DNA from: Mucilaginibacter_A sp041088075
GTDB taxonomy: Bacteria > Bacteroidota > Bacteroidia > Sphingobacteriales > Sphingobacteriaceae
Direction: 5' to 3'
NCBI RefSeq assembly: GCF_041088075.1
Contig: NZ_JBGCVY010000069.1
Coordinates: 1-64,000 of the forward strand
DNA: 64,000 nucleotides
Made by a program: the position numbers and the translations under genes. The notes beneath the pieces were generated by a model. The model searched no databases. It worked only from the letters and a program-made list of their open reading frames with translations, and was not told the DNA's origin. Below are positions 1 through 8,780 of this stretch, in pieces (position 1 is the first letter of the stretch; every line of letters begins with the position of its first letter).

Positions 1-344
1 TCTTCCTTTGGTTTAAACGCTTCAATTTCATTTTCTAAATCTTCCTTTGGTAAAGATTTTAGTTTTTTTATCAATTCTCCAACCCTTTTTACTGAGCTGT
101 CATTAGAAAAAATCAGATGAGGAGGAGAATAAAAAACATCTCCACCTGGTTTTTTTCTATATTTATCAAAGTACTCGTCAATTTTATTCCAGTGTAACAA
201 TGCTTCGTCTACACTGCTAACTTCTATATAAGTAAGTTCTGACAACTTTTTAACAAATAATTGTATTGGTGAAAAAAACTTTAAATCATTCTTTACACTT
301 TCCCAAAGAGCCTCTGACAATAGCTGAATTTCCTTAATTATCAT
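1..344 (-). CDS. Partial gene, unknown protein (N-terminal ~114 residues)
   Basis: An open frame runs on the minus strand from an ATG at 344 to the window edge without a stop, so only the N-terminal part is present. It begins MIIKEIQLLSEALWESVKND and contains a charged stretch ending in EDLENEIEAFKPKE. It has no signal peptide or membrane segment and looks soluble, acidic and helical. I do not recognise the family. Its base composition is more A+T-rich than that of comM next door, which hints at accessory DNA. The stretch 345-447 has no gene. Confidence 0.6.
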   Translation of the reverse strand, partial: MIIKEIQLLSEALWESVKNDLKFFSPIQLFVKKLSELTYIEVSSVDEALLHWNKIDEYFDKYRKKPGGDVFYSPPHLIFSNDSSVKRVGELIKKLKSLPKEDLENEIEAFKPKE

Positions 345-447
345 TATATTTTAACTTGTTTGTATCGACTACAAACGTACCGTTATAAACATCCTTTTAC
401 ATTAACATTATAAATTTAATTAAACTTTTACGCAATTTCTTTCTAAA

Positions 448-1986
448 TCATCCCGCCCAACCTTCTCTGTCCAAACTTCTAAATTGTATCGCTTCGGCCA
501 AATGCTCAATCTGGATGTCTTCTGTTCCGGCCAGATCGGCAATGGTGCGGGCAACTTTTAAAATTCGGTCGTAAGCGCGTGCACTTAAACCTAATTTTTC
601 CATGGCTCTTTTCAGGAGAATTTGTCCGGCTTCGCTAATTCTACAAACTTGCCGTACCATTTTGGATTCCATTTGTGCATTGCAATGCAAATCCGGTTTT
701 TCGGCAAAACGCTTTTGCTGTATTTCCCGGGCTTTGATCACACGTTCGCGGATAACTTCACTTTTTTCGGATAACCTTTCCGAAGATAACTCGGAGAAAT
801 TGACCGGCGTTACTTCAACATGCAAATCAATCCGGTCTAACAACGGGCCTGAAATTTTGCTTAAATATTTTTGCACGATGCCCGGGCCGCAAACGCATTC
901 CCGTTCCGGGTGATTGTAATAGCCGCAGGGGCAAGGGTTCATGGAAGCCACCAACATAAAACTCGAAGGATAATCTACGCTCATTTTTGCGCGGGAAATG
1001 GTTACTTTCCGTTCTTCCAGCGGCTGGCGCATCACTTCTAAAACGGTTCGTTTAAACTCCGGCAATTCATCTAAAAACAAAACGCCATTGTGTGCCAAAG
1101 AAATTTCGCCAGGTTGCGGGTTTCCTCCGCCGCCAACCAAAGCCACATCCGAAACGGTATGGTGCGGAGAACGAAACGGGCGCACAGAAACCAAGGCATC
1201 GGCAGCGGCAAGCTTTCCGGCCACCGAATGTATTTTCGTGGTTTCTAAAGCTTCTGACAGGCTTAGCGGCGGCAGGATCGAAGGCAAACGTTTGGCCAGC
1301 ATCGTTTTTCCGGCTCCGGGCGGGCCAATCAAAATTAAATTATGACCGCCGGCTGCCGCAATTTCCAACGAGCGTTTGATGTTTTCCTGTCCTTTTACAT
1401 CTGAAAAATCCGCTTCGTACAAACTGATACTGCGGTAAAATTCGTCGCGCGTGTTCACCACTTCTTCTTCCAGCGGCTTGTCGCCGTTTAAAAAATCAAC
1501 CACTTCGGTAATCGAACTCACCCCAAAAACCGCTAAACTATCTACAATCGCCGCTTCCCGTGCATTTTGTTTGGGCAGGATAAAACCTTTGTAACCTTCT
1601 TTTCGGGCTTGGATTGCAATGGGCAAAGCGCCACGGATGGGCTGCAATCCGCCATCTAACGATAATTCGCCCATAATGAGGTATTTATCCAATTCATCAG
1701 GAACAATTTGCCCGGAAGCCGCTAAAACGCCAACAGCAATGGTCAAATCATACGAAGAACCTTCTTTGCGGATATCGGCAGGTGCCATGTTCACCACTAC
1801 CTGCTGTTTGGGCATGTGGTAATTGCAGTTTTTTAAGGCGGATTTTACGCGGAAATAGCTTTCTTTAATGGCATTATCTGGCAAGCCAACCACGTAATAT
1901 TTGGTGCCGCCGGTTATGTTTACTTCAACAGTAATGGTGGTGGCCTCGATACCGTAAACAGCACTGCCAAAAGTTTTTACAAGCAC
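448..1986 (-). CDS. comM: YifB/ComM family Mg-chelatase-like AAA+ ATPase
   Basis: This is a 512-residue protein of the YifB/ComM family. In Vibrio and Haemophilus ComM is a hexameric helicase that drives branch migration of incoming DNA during natural transformation. The N-terminal ChlI-like domain spans about residues 20-140. The AAA+ domain carries Walker A GPPGAGKT at 221-228 and a Walker B GVLFLDELPEF further on, followed by a Cys-rich segment NPCPCGYY...CVC and a C-terminal Mg-chelatase domain. The start is a GTG; a stop lies just upstream in frame. The family is widespread and does not prove competence, but it matters here because of the DNA-uptake-like repeats found throughout the window. 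Confidence 0.93.
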   Translation of the reverse strand: MLVKTFGSAVYGIEATTITVEVNITGGTKYYVVGLPDNAIKESYFRVKSALKNCNYHMPKQQVVVNMAPADIRKEGSSYDLTIAVGVLAASGQIVPDELDKYLIMGELSLDGGLQPIRGALPIAIQARKEGYKGFILPKQNAREAAIVDSLAVFGVSSITEVVDFLNGDKPLEEEVVNTRDEFYRSISLYEADFSDVKGQENIKRSLEIAAAGGHNLILIGPPGAGKTMLAKRLPSILPPLSLSEALETTKIHSVAGKLAAADALVSVRPFRSPHHTVSDVALVGGGGNPQPGEISLAHNGVLFLDELPEFKRTVLEVMRQPLEERKVTISRAKMSVDYPSSFMLVASMNPCPCGYYNHPERECVCGPGIVQKYLSKISGPLLDRIDLHVEVTPVNFSELSSERLSEKSEVIRERVIKAREIQQKRFAEKPDLHCNAQMESKMVRQVCRISEAGQILLKRAMEKLGLSARAYDRILKVARTIADLAGTEDIQIEHLAEAIQFRSLDREGWAG

Positions 1987-2060
1987 AGGAATTTAGGATA
2001 AAAATTTCCTGAAATTAATTATAAATTAAATAAAAGCAAGTTTTAGAAGAATTATATTGA

Positions 2061-2111
2061 TAAAAGAAGTATCGGAAACAGAATCAGAAAAAAGCCAATG
2101 CTTCTTTTACC
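2061..2111. repeat. Inverted pair of the ATGCTTCTTTTA motif, tails inward
   Basis: TAAAAGAAGTATC at 2061-2073 and ATGCTTCTTTTACC at 2098-2111 face each other across 24 bases. The order is opposite to that in the 95-bp elements. It lies between comM and the ffh terminator. Confidence 0.8.
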
Positions 2112-2115
2112 ACAT

Positions 2116-2150
2116 AAAAAAAGCCGAAACTTTCGTTCCGGCTTTTGCTA
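2116..2150 (-). terminator. Rho-independent terminator of ffh
   Basis: Read on the minus strand, AAAAGCCGGAAC pairs with GTTTCGGCTTTT around a short loop, followed by a run of T. It begins a few bases after the ffh stop codon. Confidence 0.85.
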
Positions 2151-2152
2151 TT

Positions 2153-3487
2153 TTATCGGCCTTGCTTGGGCATGTTCTTCATCATTTTGGCCATTTGCGC
2201 GGGGTTTGAAAACTGCTTCATCATTTTACGCATATCGTCGAACTGTTTGATCAAGCGGTTCACTTCTGCCAGTTCGTTGCCCGATCCTTTTGCAATCCGC
2301 ATACGGCGGCTTTGGTTAATGATGTCCGGGTTTTCTTTTTCTTTCGGCGTCATGGATTGGATGATGGCTTCGATAGATTTAAAAGCATCATCCTGAATAT
2401 CAATATCTTTCATCGCTTTTCCAACGCCGGGGATCATGCCCATCAGGTCTTTCATGTTGCCCATTTTTTTGATCTGCTGGATCTGGCCGTAAAAGTCGTT
2501 AAAGTCGAACTTGTTTTTACGGATTTTCTTTTGCAGTTCGGCCGCTTCTTTCTCGTCGAATTGTTGCTGTGCGCGTTCTACCAAGGAAATCACGTCGCCC
2601 ATTCCCAAAATCCGAGACGACATCCGGTCCGGGTGGAAAACATCCAGCGCTTCCATTTTTTCTCCCGTTCCAATAAATTTGATCGGTTTGTTGACGACGG
2701 ATTTGATAGACAAAGCTGCACCGCCGCGTGTATCGCCATCTAATTTGGTTAAAACGGCGCCGGTAAAATCCAAACGGTCATTAAAAACTTTGGCGGTGTT
2801 TACGGCATCCTGACCGGTCATTGCATCCACCACAAACAAAATTTCGTTCGGGTTCAATGCTTTTTTTACCTGCTCAATTTCCACCATCATGGCTTCATCC
2901 ACAGCGAGACGGCCGGCGGTATCTACAATTAAAACGTTGTTTCCGTTTTGTTTGGCCTGCGCCAAACCTTCCAAAGCAATGGCAACCGGATCTTTCGATT
3001 CTAAATTAGCATAAACGGGGACACCGATTTGCCCGCCCAAAACTTTCAGTTGTTCAATTGCAGCCGGACGGTAAACGTCATCCGCAACCAGCAGCGGCTT
3101 TTTGCCTTTTTGTGTTTTTAGGAAAAGTGCCAGTTTGCCTGAAAAAGTGGTTTTACCGGCACCGTTTAAGCCGGCAATCAAAATGATGGTTGGGTTGCCT
3201 TGAAAAGTTAATTCAGCCGTAGTCCCGCCCATCAGTTGCGTCAGTTCGTCGCTCATGATTTTGGTGAGCAACTGGCCGGGAGAAATGGAAGTCAGAACGT
3301 TCTCGCCCAAAGCCTTTTGCTTCACATCATCGGTAAAAGCTTTGGCAGTTTTATAGTTAACGTCGGCATCGAGCAAAGCTTTGCGGATTTCTTTCATGGT
3401 TTCGGCCACGTTGATTTCCGTGATCGAACCTTGTCCTTTTAAAACCTTGAATGCGCGGTCGAGTTTATCCGAAAGATTATCAAACAT
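2153..3487 (-). CDS. ffh: Signal recognition particle protein Ffh (SRP54)
   Basis: Ffh binds 4.5S RNA and nascent signal sequences and delivers ribosomes to FtsY in a GTP-dependent cycle. The 444 residues match the family length. The N domain occupies residues 1-95. The G domain has G1 GLNGAGKT at 106-113, then DTAGR and TKLDGD. The Met-rich M domain follows, with PGVGKAMKD and a C-terminal run of Met residues typical of the signal-binding groove. A -7 promoter box TAACTTTG lies on the minus strand at 3514-3521, and a strong terminator follows the gene. It appears to be a single-gene transcript. Confidence 0.98.
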   Translation of the reverse strand: MFDNLSDKLDRAFKVLKGQGSITEINVAETMKEIRKALLDADVNYKTAKAFTDDVKQKALGENVLTSISPGQLLTKIMSDELTQLMGGTTAELTFQGNPTIILIAGLNGAGKTTFSGKLALFLKTQKGKKPLLVADDVYRPAAIEQLKVLGGQIGVPVYANLESKDPVAIALEGLAQAKQNGNNVLIVDTAGRLAVDEAMMVEIEQVKKALNPNEILFVVDAMTGQDAVNTAKVFNDRLDFTGAVLTKLDGDTRGGAALSIKSVVNKPIKFIGTGEKMEALDVFHPDRMSSRILGMGDVISLVERAQQQFDEKEAAELQKKIRKNKFDFNDFYGQIQQIKKMGNMKDLMGMIPGVGKAMKDIDIQDDAFKSIEAIIQSMTPKEKENPDIINQSRRMRIAKGSGNELAEVNRLIKQFDDMRKMMKQFSNPAQMAKMMKNMPKQGR

Positions 3488-3513
3488 CTTTTAAAATCAA
3501 TTTAATTGGAACA

Positions 3514-3521
3514 CAAAGTTA
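3514..3521 (-). promoter_or_regulatory. Putative -7 promoter box (TAnnTTTG) of ffh
   Basis: TAACTTTG on the minus strand, 27-34 bases upstream of the ffh ATG, fits the Bacteroidota TAnnTTTG box. I see no clear -33 TTTG. Confidence 0.45.
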
Positions 3522-3638
3522 AGGGTTTGATGCCATCAATGCCAGTATAATTAATTAACTTTTAAAACATAAAAAACAATTTTAGGAAATTTAACTTACT
3601 TTTAAGAGCCTGTTTCCATTTCTACCATAAATATTCCC

Positions 3639-3733
3639 GATACTTCTTTTATGCCTATAAATCTTGTATGGTTTACAAAACCGGTACAAGAAAATATTTG
3701 GTTTAATGATTTTTATGCGGTAAAAGAAGCATC
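3639..3733. repeat. 95-bp paired palindromic element (subtype C)
   Basis: GATACTTCTTTTA (3639-3651) and TAAAAGAAGCATC (3721-3733) form the outer ends. The right half continues as GATTTTTATGCGG. It closely resembles the element at 44738. The divergent spacer 3488-3784 also holds AGAGCCTGTTT near 3605, resembling the outer ends of the elements at 54626 and 60115. It sits upstream of the gene at 3785. Confidence 0.85.
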
Positions 3734-3784
3734 GCAAATAATCAAAAGCTCATAAAAAGTTTCTAACTGTTTTTTACCTTAATT

Positions 3785-5044
3785 ATGAATAAACTATTTA
3801 CGCTTGTTCTGTTGCTAATTTTAGGTATAAAAGCCAATGCACAAAATACCGATAGTTTAAAATTAAAGGTATTTATAGATTGCAGGACCGGATGTGATCT
3901 TGATTTTATTAAAACAGAAATCCCGATTGTTGATTTTGTGTTGGACAGGCTTGCCGCAGATGCGCATGTTCTTGTTACTACGCAACCTGTTGGAAGCGGC
4001 GGCACGCAATACCAACTGAACATTTACGGACAGCACCGGTATAAAAATACAAGCGACACGCTTACGTTTGCCACAACTGCCAATGCCACGGCTTCGGAAA
4101 CCCGGCAAAAACTATTGCAATATTTGATGTTTGGCCTGTCTCCGTTAATAGCAAAAACGCTTTATTCTAAAACCGTTAAAATAACGATGAAAGACGAGGC
4201 AAGCGCCAATACTGTAGTTGCCGAATCTGTTAAAAAAGACAAATGGAATTTATGGGTTTATAACGTTTCGGCAAGCGGTAGTGTAAGTGCCGAACAAATT
4301 TATAAAAACAATGTGTTGAGCTCTAATTTTTCTGCCGACCGTATCACCAATAAATTAAAGGTACATTTTAACCTGAATGGCAACTTACATAATTCTATTT
4401 TTGATTACGATACTGTTAAATATACCGTAAAAAACACAGACTACAACTTTTACCATTACCTTTCAAAGTCTTTTAGCCCGCATTGGAGCTTTGGCTACCA
4501 AACAAGTTTTTCTAATAATACATTTAATAACATTAAACGTTCGCTATATTTTGGCCCGGCCATTGAGTTTAATGTTTTTAAATACAAAGATGTAAACGAC
4601 CGGTTTTTTGTTCTCCGTTATGGCCCTGATGTTACCAATAACCATTATTACGACACCACAATTTATAACAAACAAAAAGAAACCATTTATGGCCACCGGT
4701 TTTCGGCAGCACTTATTTTGAACAAAAAATGGGGGACTTTTACCAGTGGCATTTATTACCGTAATTATTTTTTGGGCGGCAAGCTAAATTCAAAAGGTAT
4801 AAATGCCAGGGCAGATGTAAAAGTAACCGGCAGCCTTTCTTTTTTTGTATATATAGATGCCAACATCATACACGACCAGATAAACCTGGTAAAAAGCGGG
4901 GCAACAGAACAAGAGGTATTAACCAGGCAGCGGCAACTGGCCTCTAATTATAACTATAATACTTCTTTCGGGCTAAATTTTCGGTTTGGCAGCATCCTGA
5001 ACAATTTTGTTAATCCGAGTTTTCAAAGCTATCATGGTTTTTGA
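3785..5044 (+). CDS. Exported protein of unknown function, probable outer-membrane barrel
   Basis: The 419-residue protein starts with a signal peptide (MNKLFTLVLLLILGIKANAQ). The mature N-terminal domain, about residues 25-130, contains DCRTGCDLDFIKTEIPIVDF and a GSGGTQY segment. I recall this pattern from conserved but uncharacterised Bacteroidota envelope proteins. The rest alternates aromatic and polar residues (YHYLSKSFSPHWSFGYQ, FRFGSIL) and ends in an aromatic Phe, as outer-membrane barrels do. No catalytic motif is visible. It is transcribed alone and converges on the DUF3078 gene. Confidence 0.7.
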   Translation: MNKLFTLVLLLILGIKANAQNTDSLKLKVFIDCRTGCDLDFIKTEIPIVDFVLDRLAADAHVLVTTQPVGSGGTQYQLNIYGQHRYKNTSDTLTFATTANATASETRQKLLQYLMFGLSPLIAKTLYSKTVKITMKDEASANTVVAESVKKDKWNLWVYNVSASGSVSAEQIYKNNVLSSNFSADRITNKLKVHFNLNGNLHNSIFDYDTVKYTVKNTDYNFYHYLSKSFSPHWSFGYQTSFSNNTFNNIKRSLYFGPAIEFNVFKYKDVNDRFFVLRYGPDVTNNHYYDTTIYNKQKETIYGHRFSAALILNKKWGTFTSGIYYRNYFLGGKLNSKGINARADVKVTGSLSFFVYIDANIIHDQINLVKSGATEQEVLTRQRQLASNYNYNTSFGLNFRFGSILNNFVNPSFQSYHGF

Positions 5045-5058
5045 TTGGCTTTAATGGC

Positions 5059-5090
5059 GATGCTTCTTTTACTGGGTAAAAATTGGTATA
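5059..5090. repeat. Single ~30-nt motif unit between convergent genes
   Basis: GATGCTTCTTTTA at 5059-5071 is followed by CTGGG and the tail TAAAAATTGGTAT. It sits between two convergent stop codons. Confidence 0.8.
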
Positions 5091-5096
5091 ATTACG

Positions 5097-6158
5097 CTAC
5101 CTGAAGGAAGGAAATTTATAAGTAACCCCTAATGCCAAACTTTGGTAGGCTTGTATCCTGTCTGAAGTATTCGGATCGTAAAGCAAAGTTCCGTTAAGCG
5201 TTACATTAATCAACCTGTTGATTTTGGCAGTCAGCGTGGCATCAATACGGTGTGTCATTTTAAATGGTGTATCGTAAGGAATAAATATCAGGTAACGCGC
5301 CTTTAAGTTCATGTTTTGGGCAATGTCTTTATCAATATTAGAAACGATTTGAAAAGCAAGCTGGTTTAAAACATGCCTGCCGGGAAGTACGCCATAATTG
5401 TTGGTTGCCTGGATATTTGGGTCCAGCACAAAAGTCTGGCGGGCCGTGCCCGTGCCAAAACGGGCGCTGAAATAAGTAACCGGTTTATACTCAAAACCCA
5501 CAGATTCGGTCAAATAGCCGGGCGACATAAACCTGGAAATGAGCGTAGGCGCAACGTTTACATCGCTGGAATAATTAAAACCTTCATCAAACTGCGATTC
5601 AAAACTGAGCGAGCCGTAAAAATTCCAGTGTTTGGAAAAAGCAATGGAAACTTTATTGTCCCAAAAAATGCGGTCGTTGGTTTTTCGCTGTATCTGCCCG
5701 CGGTTTTTCAATTTTCCGTAAAGCAAAATAAGTTCCGAGGTAAAATCTTTCCCTTCTTTGTTGTACTCGGTTTTATAATCAAAATTAGTCCCTACGGCGA
5801 TAGAACTGATCCCGCCGCCACTCCAGTTGTTGCTAAAAGCAGATTGGTTGAGGTTGAAGCCGAAGATGATGTTTTTGCGCCAGTAGCTTACTTTGTAGTC
5901 CAGTTCCGGTACCGGGATATATTCCGGCCGCAGGTTTAACGGCTGGATATGTACCGGCAAAATATTTTTTCCGGGTTCGATGCGGTAACGGTTGAGCTGG
6001 TTGGTGTCAATTTTAACGGTATCGGTCCTCACCGTATCGGTTTTAACCGTGTCTTTTCTAACAGTATCAATCCTTACCGAATCTACTTTTTGGGCAATTG
6101 CTTTCTGAAAAACAAGCGATAAAAGAAGCATCAATACAAAAACCGGAAGCTTGCGCAT
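5097..6158 (-). CDS. DUF3078 family envelope protein with DTV repeats
   Basis: I place the start at the ATG at 6158, because the signal peptide MRKLPVFVLMLLL...AIAQ begins there. A longer frame starts only at a TTG at 6206. After cleavage comes a run of five-residue repeats (VRIDTVRKDTVKTDTVRTDT), then a domain with WRKNIIFGFNLNQSAFSNNW and repeated aromatic strands that matches the DUF3078 family of Bacteroidota. The function is unknown; the C-terminal part looks like a beta-barrel. A copy of the repeated motif (6120-6132) lies inside the signal-peptide codons. Confidence 0.8.
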   Translation of the reverse strand: MRKLPVFVLMLLLSLVFQKAIAQKVDSVRIDTVRKDTVKTDTVRTDTVKIDTNQLNRYRIEPGKNILPVHIQPLNLRPEYIPVPELDYKVSYWRKNIIFGFNLNQSAFSNNWSGGGISSIAVGTNFDYKTEYNKEGKDFTSELILLYGKLKNRGQIQRKTNDRIFWDNKVSIAFSKHWNFYGSLSFESQFDEGFNYSSDVNVAPTLISRFMSPGYLTESVGFEYKPVTYFSARFGTGTARQTFVLDPNIQATNNYGVLPGRHVLNQLAFQIVSNIDKDIAQNMNLKARYLIFIPYDTPFKMTHRIDATLTAKINRLINVTLNGTLLYDPNTSDRIQAYQSLALGVTYKFPSFR

Positions 6159-6217
6159 AAGGCACAAAGAAAAGCAAAAAAGGTTTTTCTCCGAAGAAAT
6201 TTTCAACCCAAAAACAT

Positions 6218-6553
6218 TTAATTTTTAAAATACCTGATCCAGGAAAAGGGTTTTCTCCGCTGCAAATAATCCGAAAAAATATCATTGGCATAAGCTTCCC
6301 GCTCAAACACAATGTTCATGTAAGCTTCGTGGTGATTGTTGAAGATGGTTCGGTTGTACAAATAATTGATGAGGTAAAAGAAGTAAAAAGGCAAAACCAA
6401 CAACTCGATTTGCTGCCGCAGATGGATGATTTCGTGGCGGATGATCACTTCATCAAACTTTGAAGATGCTTCTTTTACCAGTATAAAAGGGAACAAAGCC
6501 ATGCCATTTGCCGGCAGTTTCGGAACGGTTAAAACCGGATATTGCCACTTCAT
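6218..6553 (-). CDS. Small HExxH protein, putative metallopeptidase-like
   Basis: This 111-residue protein carries HEIIHLRQQ, the HExxH zinc motif, at about residues 40-48. A hydrophobic segment (LLVLPFYFFYLINYL) follows, then FEREAYAND, where the Glu could be a third zinc ligand as in gluzincins. It is far shorter than full M56/M48 peptidases and lacks a signal peptide. Its start overlaps the stop of the gene upstream by four bases (ATGA), so the two are probably translated together. A motif copy at 6465-6477 encodes VKEAS. Activity is inferred from the motif only. Confidence 0.65.
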   Translation of the reverse strand: MKWQYPVLTVPKLPANGMALFPFILVKEASSKFDEVIIRHEIIHLRQQIELLVLPFYFFYLINYLYNRTIFNNHHEAYMNIVFEREAYANDIFSDYLQRRKPFSWIRYFKN

Positions 6554-7302
6554 TTTATCGTATCGGATGGTTGTAAAGGCACCAAAAAATAGTTTGACGG
6601 GTTGCGCCTGAACCGGTTGTAGCTTGATTTGATGTAGGAAATGAAATCGTAATCGTTCAGCATCACCACCAAATTGTAATCGGGCCGGTAGCGGTACATA
6701 AAATTAGTCAACTGTTCTCCTTTTAACCCGGTAATGGAGCCAACAATGATTGGGTTAAAACGGTCATCCACCACTTTTGCTTTGTAATCGCGGTCAATAA
6801 TTTCCCGCAGCTTGGTTGCATTCCGGCCGCGCCTGCTCAGCATATTGTAAATGGCATCAATCCCAATCCCGGCACCGTTGCTGCCCACCGTTAACAAATC
6901 TTTATTGGCCAAAGCGCCATAAGCCTGGCCAAATTCTTTTTTATTGGCGTCGCGTTGTTTTTCTGCCGTTAGTGCCGAATCTCTAATGGTTACTTCGCGC
7001 AAAATGATGCTGGAACGTTTTAAATAAACCGGCAAAGTTTGCAGCACGGTAACCTTTACGGTGTCGTTAAAATAACCGGTTTTGGTAAAGATGAGCACAT
7101 CGTTTAAACGGACGTTGACGGTAAACTCGCCTTTTAAATTGTTATAAATATTGGCTTTTGTACGCGTATTGACAACAAAAACCTTGGCAATACGCTCTTT
7201 GGTATTGTGATCAAAAACAATTCCCTGGATTTGCTTTTCCTGTGCGTAAACCTTTCCGAAGAATAGAAAAAAGCAGAAAAGCCATAGCAAATATCGGATC
7301 AT
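6550..7302 (-). CDS. Exported protein with carboxypeptidase-like regulatory domain
   Basis: The 250-residue protein has a signal peptide (MIRYLLWLFCFFLFF...VYAQ). Residues ~24-95 form a beta-sandwich of the CarboxypepD_reg-like type (IQGIVFDHNTKERIAKVFV, then NIYNNLKGEFTV). In Bacteroidota this domain is commonly the N-terminus of larger outer-membrane proteins; here it stands with a unique C-terminal half of unknown role. It is the first gene of a two-gene unit with the HExxH protein. Confidence 0.75.
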   Translation of the reverse strand: MIRYLLWLFCFFLFFGKVYAQEKQIQGIVFDHNTKERIAKVFVVNTRTKANIYNNLKGEFTVNVRLNDVLIFTKTGYFNDTVKVTVLQTLPVYLKRSSIILREVTIRDSALTAEKQRDANKKEFGQAYGALANKDLLTVGSNGAGIGIDAIYNMLSRRGRNATKLREIIDRDYKAKVVDDRFNPIIVGSITGLKGEQLTNFMYRYRPDYNLVVMLNDYDFISYIKSSYNRFRRNPSNYFLVPLQPSDTIK

Positions 7303-7363
7303 TATAATACAAAACTACCTTACTGAAATGATATTTTGCATCGCCTTAACATTTATTAACCTA

Positions 7364-8236
7364 TTAATGCGCGATGATGAGCTGCTGGCCGATTTTGATC
7401 TGGTCGTCGCCGATGGAATTCAAAGCTTTCAGTTCATCAACCGTTAAATTAAACCGTTTGGAAACATTGTACAGCGTATCGCCTTGTTTTACCTGGTACA
7501 TTTTGTTGAGCGGGATATATTGCGGTTTTACAGCAGCAGGCGTTGCAACTGAAGTGATTTGCTTTAAAGAATCTTTGCTGTTTTTACCGATGTTTTTATT
7601 GATTTGCGCCAATACGCGGTCTTCCCGTTTAATTTTCTGGTAATCGGTTTCGCTCATATCGTACTGATCCAGGTTGTATTTTTTGATCAGGTTGATCAAA
7701 AGCTGCGGATATTGCGGGTTGGTGGCATAACCGGCCGCTTTTAAACCTTTGGCCCAGCCTTCGTAATCGTTTTTGTCCAGCTCGAACAAGGGCGCGTAAC
7801 GCTTTCTTTTCAAAAATTCAGAATGATCGCGGAAGGAACTTTCAGGGTTATCATAAACGCGGAAACAATCGTTGATCTTGTCGTCGTTTTTAAAATAAGA
7901 TTTCCCTTTCCAGTCCGAAGTGCATTTGATGCCGAAATGGTTATTGGCCACAACTGCCAGTTCGCCGTTTCCGTTTCCCGATTCGAGCAGGCCCTGCGCC
8001 AAAGTAATACTGGCCGGGATACCGTAAGTATTCATTTCCTGAACGGCAATACTCCGAAAACGGTCTATGTACTGGCCAACATCGCCAAAAGTAGTGTAAT
8101 GGGCAATGGCTTCATTATTAAGCTTTTGTACTTCTTTATTGTTGCGCGTTGCCTGATGGCTGGTAATCCCTTTTTTCCTGGATTTGCACGAAACGATGAT
8201 CACCAGCAGGATAAAAAATGCCCATTTTTTATACAT
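7364..8236 (-). CDS. Lipoprotein glucosaminidase with LysM domain
   Basis: This is a predicted cell-wall hydrolase of the endo-beta-N-acetylglucosaminidase (FlgJ-like/GH73) group. The lipobox is IIVSC at residues 13-17. The catalytic domain, about 55-190, contains SITLAQGLLESGNGNGELA with the expected catalytic Glu and NNHFGIKC. A LysM peptidoglycan-binding domain closes the protein (YQVKQGDTLYNVSKRFNLTV to the end). A -7 box TATATTTG lies on the minus strand at 8256-8263. The sister motif TAAAAACAGTATT at 8236-8248 overlaps the start codon. A shorter paralogue lies just upstream. Confidence 0.9.
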   Translation of the reverse strand: MYKKWAFFILLVIIVSCKSRKKGITSHQATRNNKEVQKLNNEAIAHYTTFGDVGQYIDRFRSIAVQEMNTYGIPASITLAQGLLESGNGNGELAVVANNHFGIKCTSDWKGKSYFKNDDKINDCFRVYDNPESSFRDHSEFLKRKRYAPLFELDKNDYEGWAKGLKAAGYATNPQYPQLLINLIKKYNLDQYDMSETDYQKIKREDRVLAQINKNIGKNSKDSLKQITSVATPAAVKPQYIPLNKMYQVKQGDTLYNVSKRFNLTVDELKALNSIGDDQIKIGQQLIIAH

Positions 8237-8309
8237 AAAAACAGTATTGAGTGGGCAAATATAAATTGTTTTTGGAAACCGGATAAAGCATCAGCCTGCT
8301 TAAACGTAA

Positions 8310-8780
8310 TTATTGTGCGGCAAGTTCGGGCTTTTCGTCTAAACTGTTTAACTGGAATTTTTTAATAAGCGAAAGTACCTGTGCAGACCACCTGCTGCTG
8401 CTGGCGTAGCCGCCACGCTGGATGCCTTTTGCCCAGCTTTTGTAATCAAAAGAATCGAATTTATCGGCCAGATGGCTAAATTGTTTTCGTTCGGTCATCA
8501 TCCGGGCAAAATCTTCAAAAGACTCCAGAACAGAATCGTATTTTTTGTAAGAACGCCTTCCTTTCATGCCAAACTGGTTGTTTGATTTTTGCGCCAGCTT
8601 GCTGTTTCCGCTTGCAGATTCGTGCATGGCGATGGCTAAAGTAACGCTGGCCGGGATTCCGTAATCGTGCATGATACTTATGGCAGCATCTTTGTACTTC
8701 TCAATATAAGATTGTGAGGTGTTTTGGGCTTTTGCAAAAAAGCAGGCAAGGAGCATTAACGGAAGCAAGGCTTTCTTCAT
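8310..8780 (-). CDS. Exported glucosaminidase without LysM
   Basis: The 156-residue protein has a signal peptide (MKKALLPLMLLACFFAKAQ) and one glucosaminidase domain with VTLAIAMHESASGNSKLA and NNQFGMKG, parallel to the larger neighbour. It lacks the LysM domain and the lipobox Cys, so it is probably periplasmic. It overlaps the O-methyltransferase upstream by four bases, so the two are probably co-transcribed. The pair of glucosaminidases looks like a local duplication. Confidence 0.87.
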   Translation of the reverse strand: MKKALLPLMLLACFFAKAQNTSQSYIEKYKDAAISIMHDYGIPASVTLAIAMHESASGNSKLAQKSNNQFGMKGRRSYKKYDSVLESFEDFARMMTERKQFSHLADKFDSFDYKSWAKGIQRGGYASSSRWSAQVLSLIKKFQLNSLDEKPELAAQ

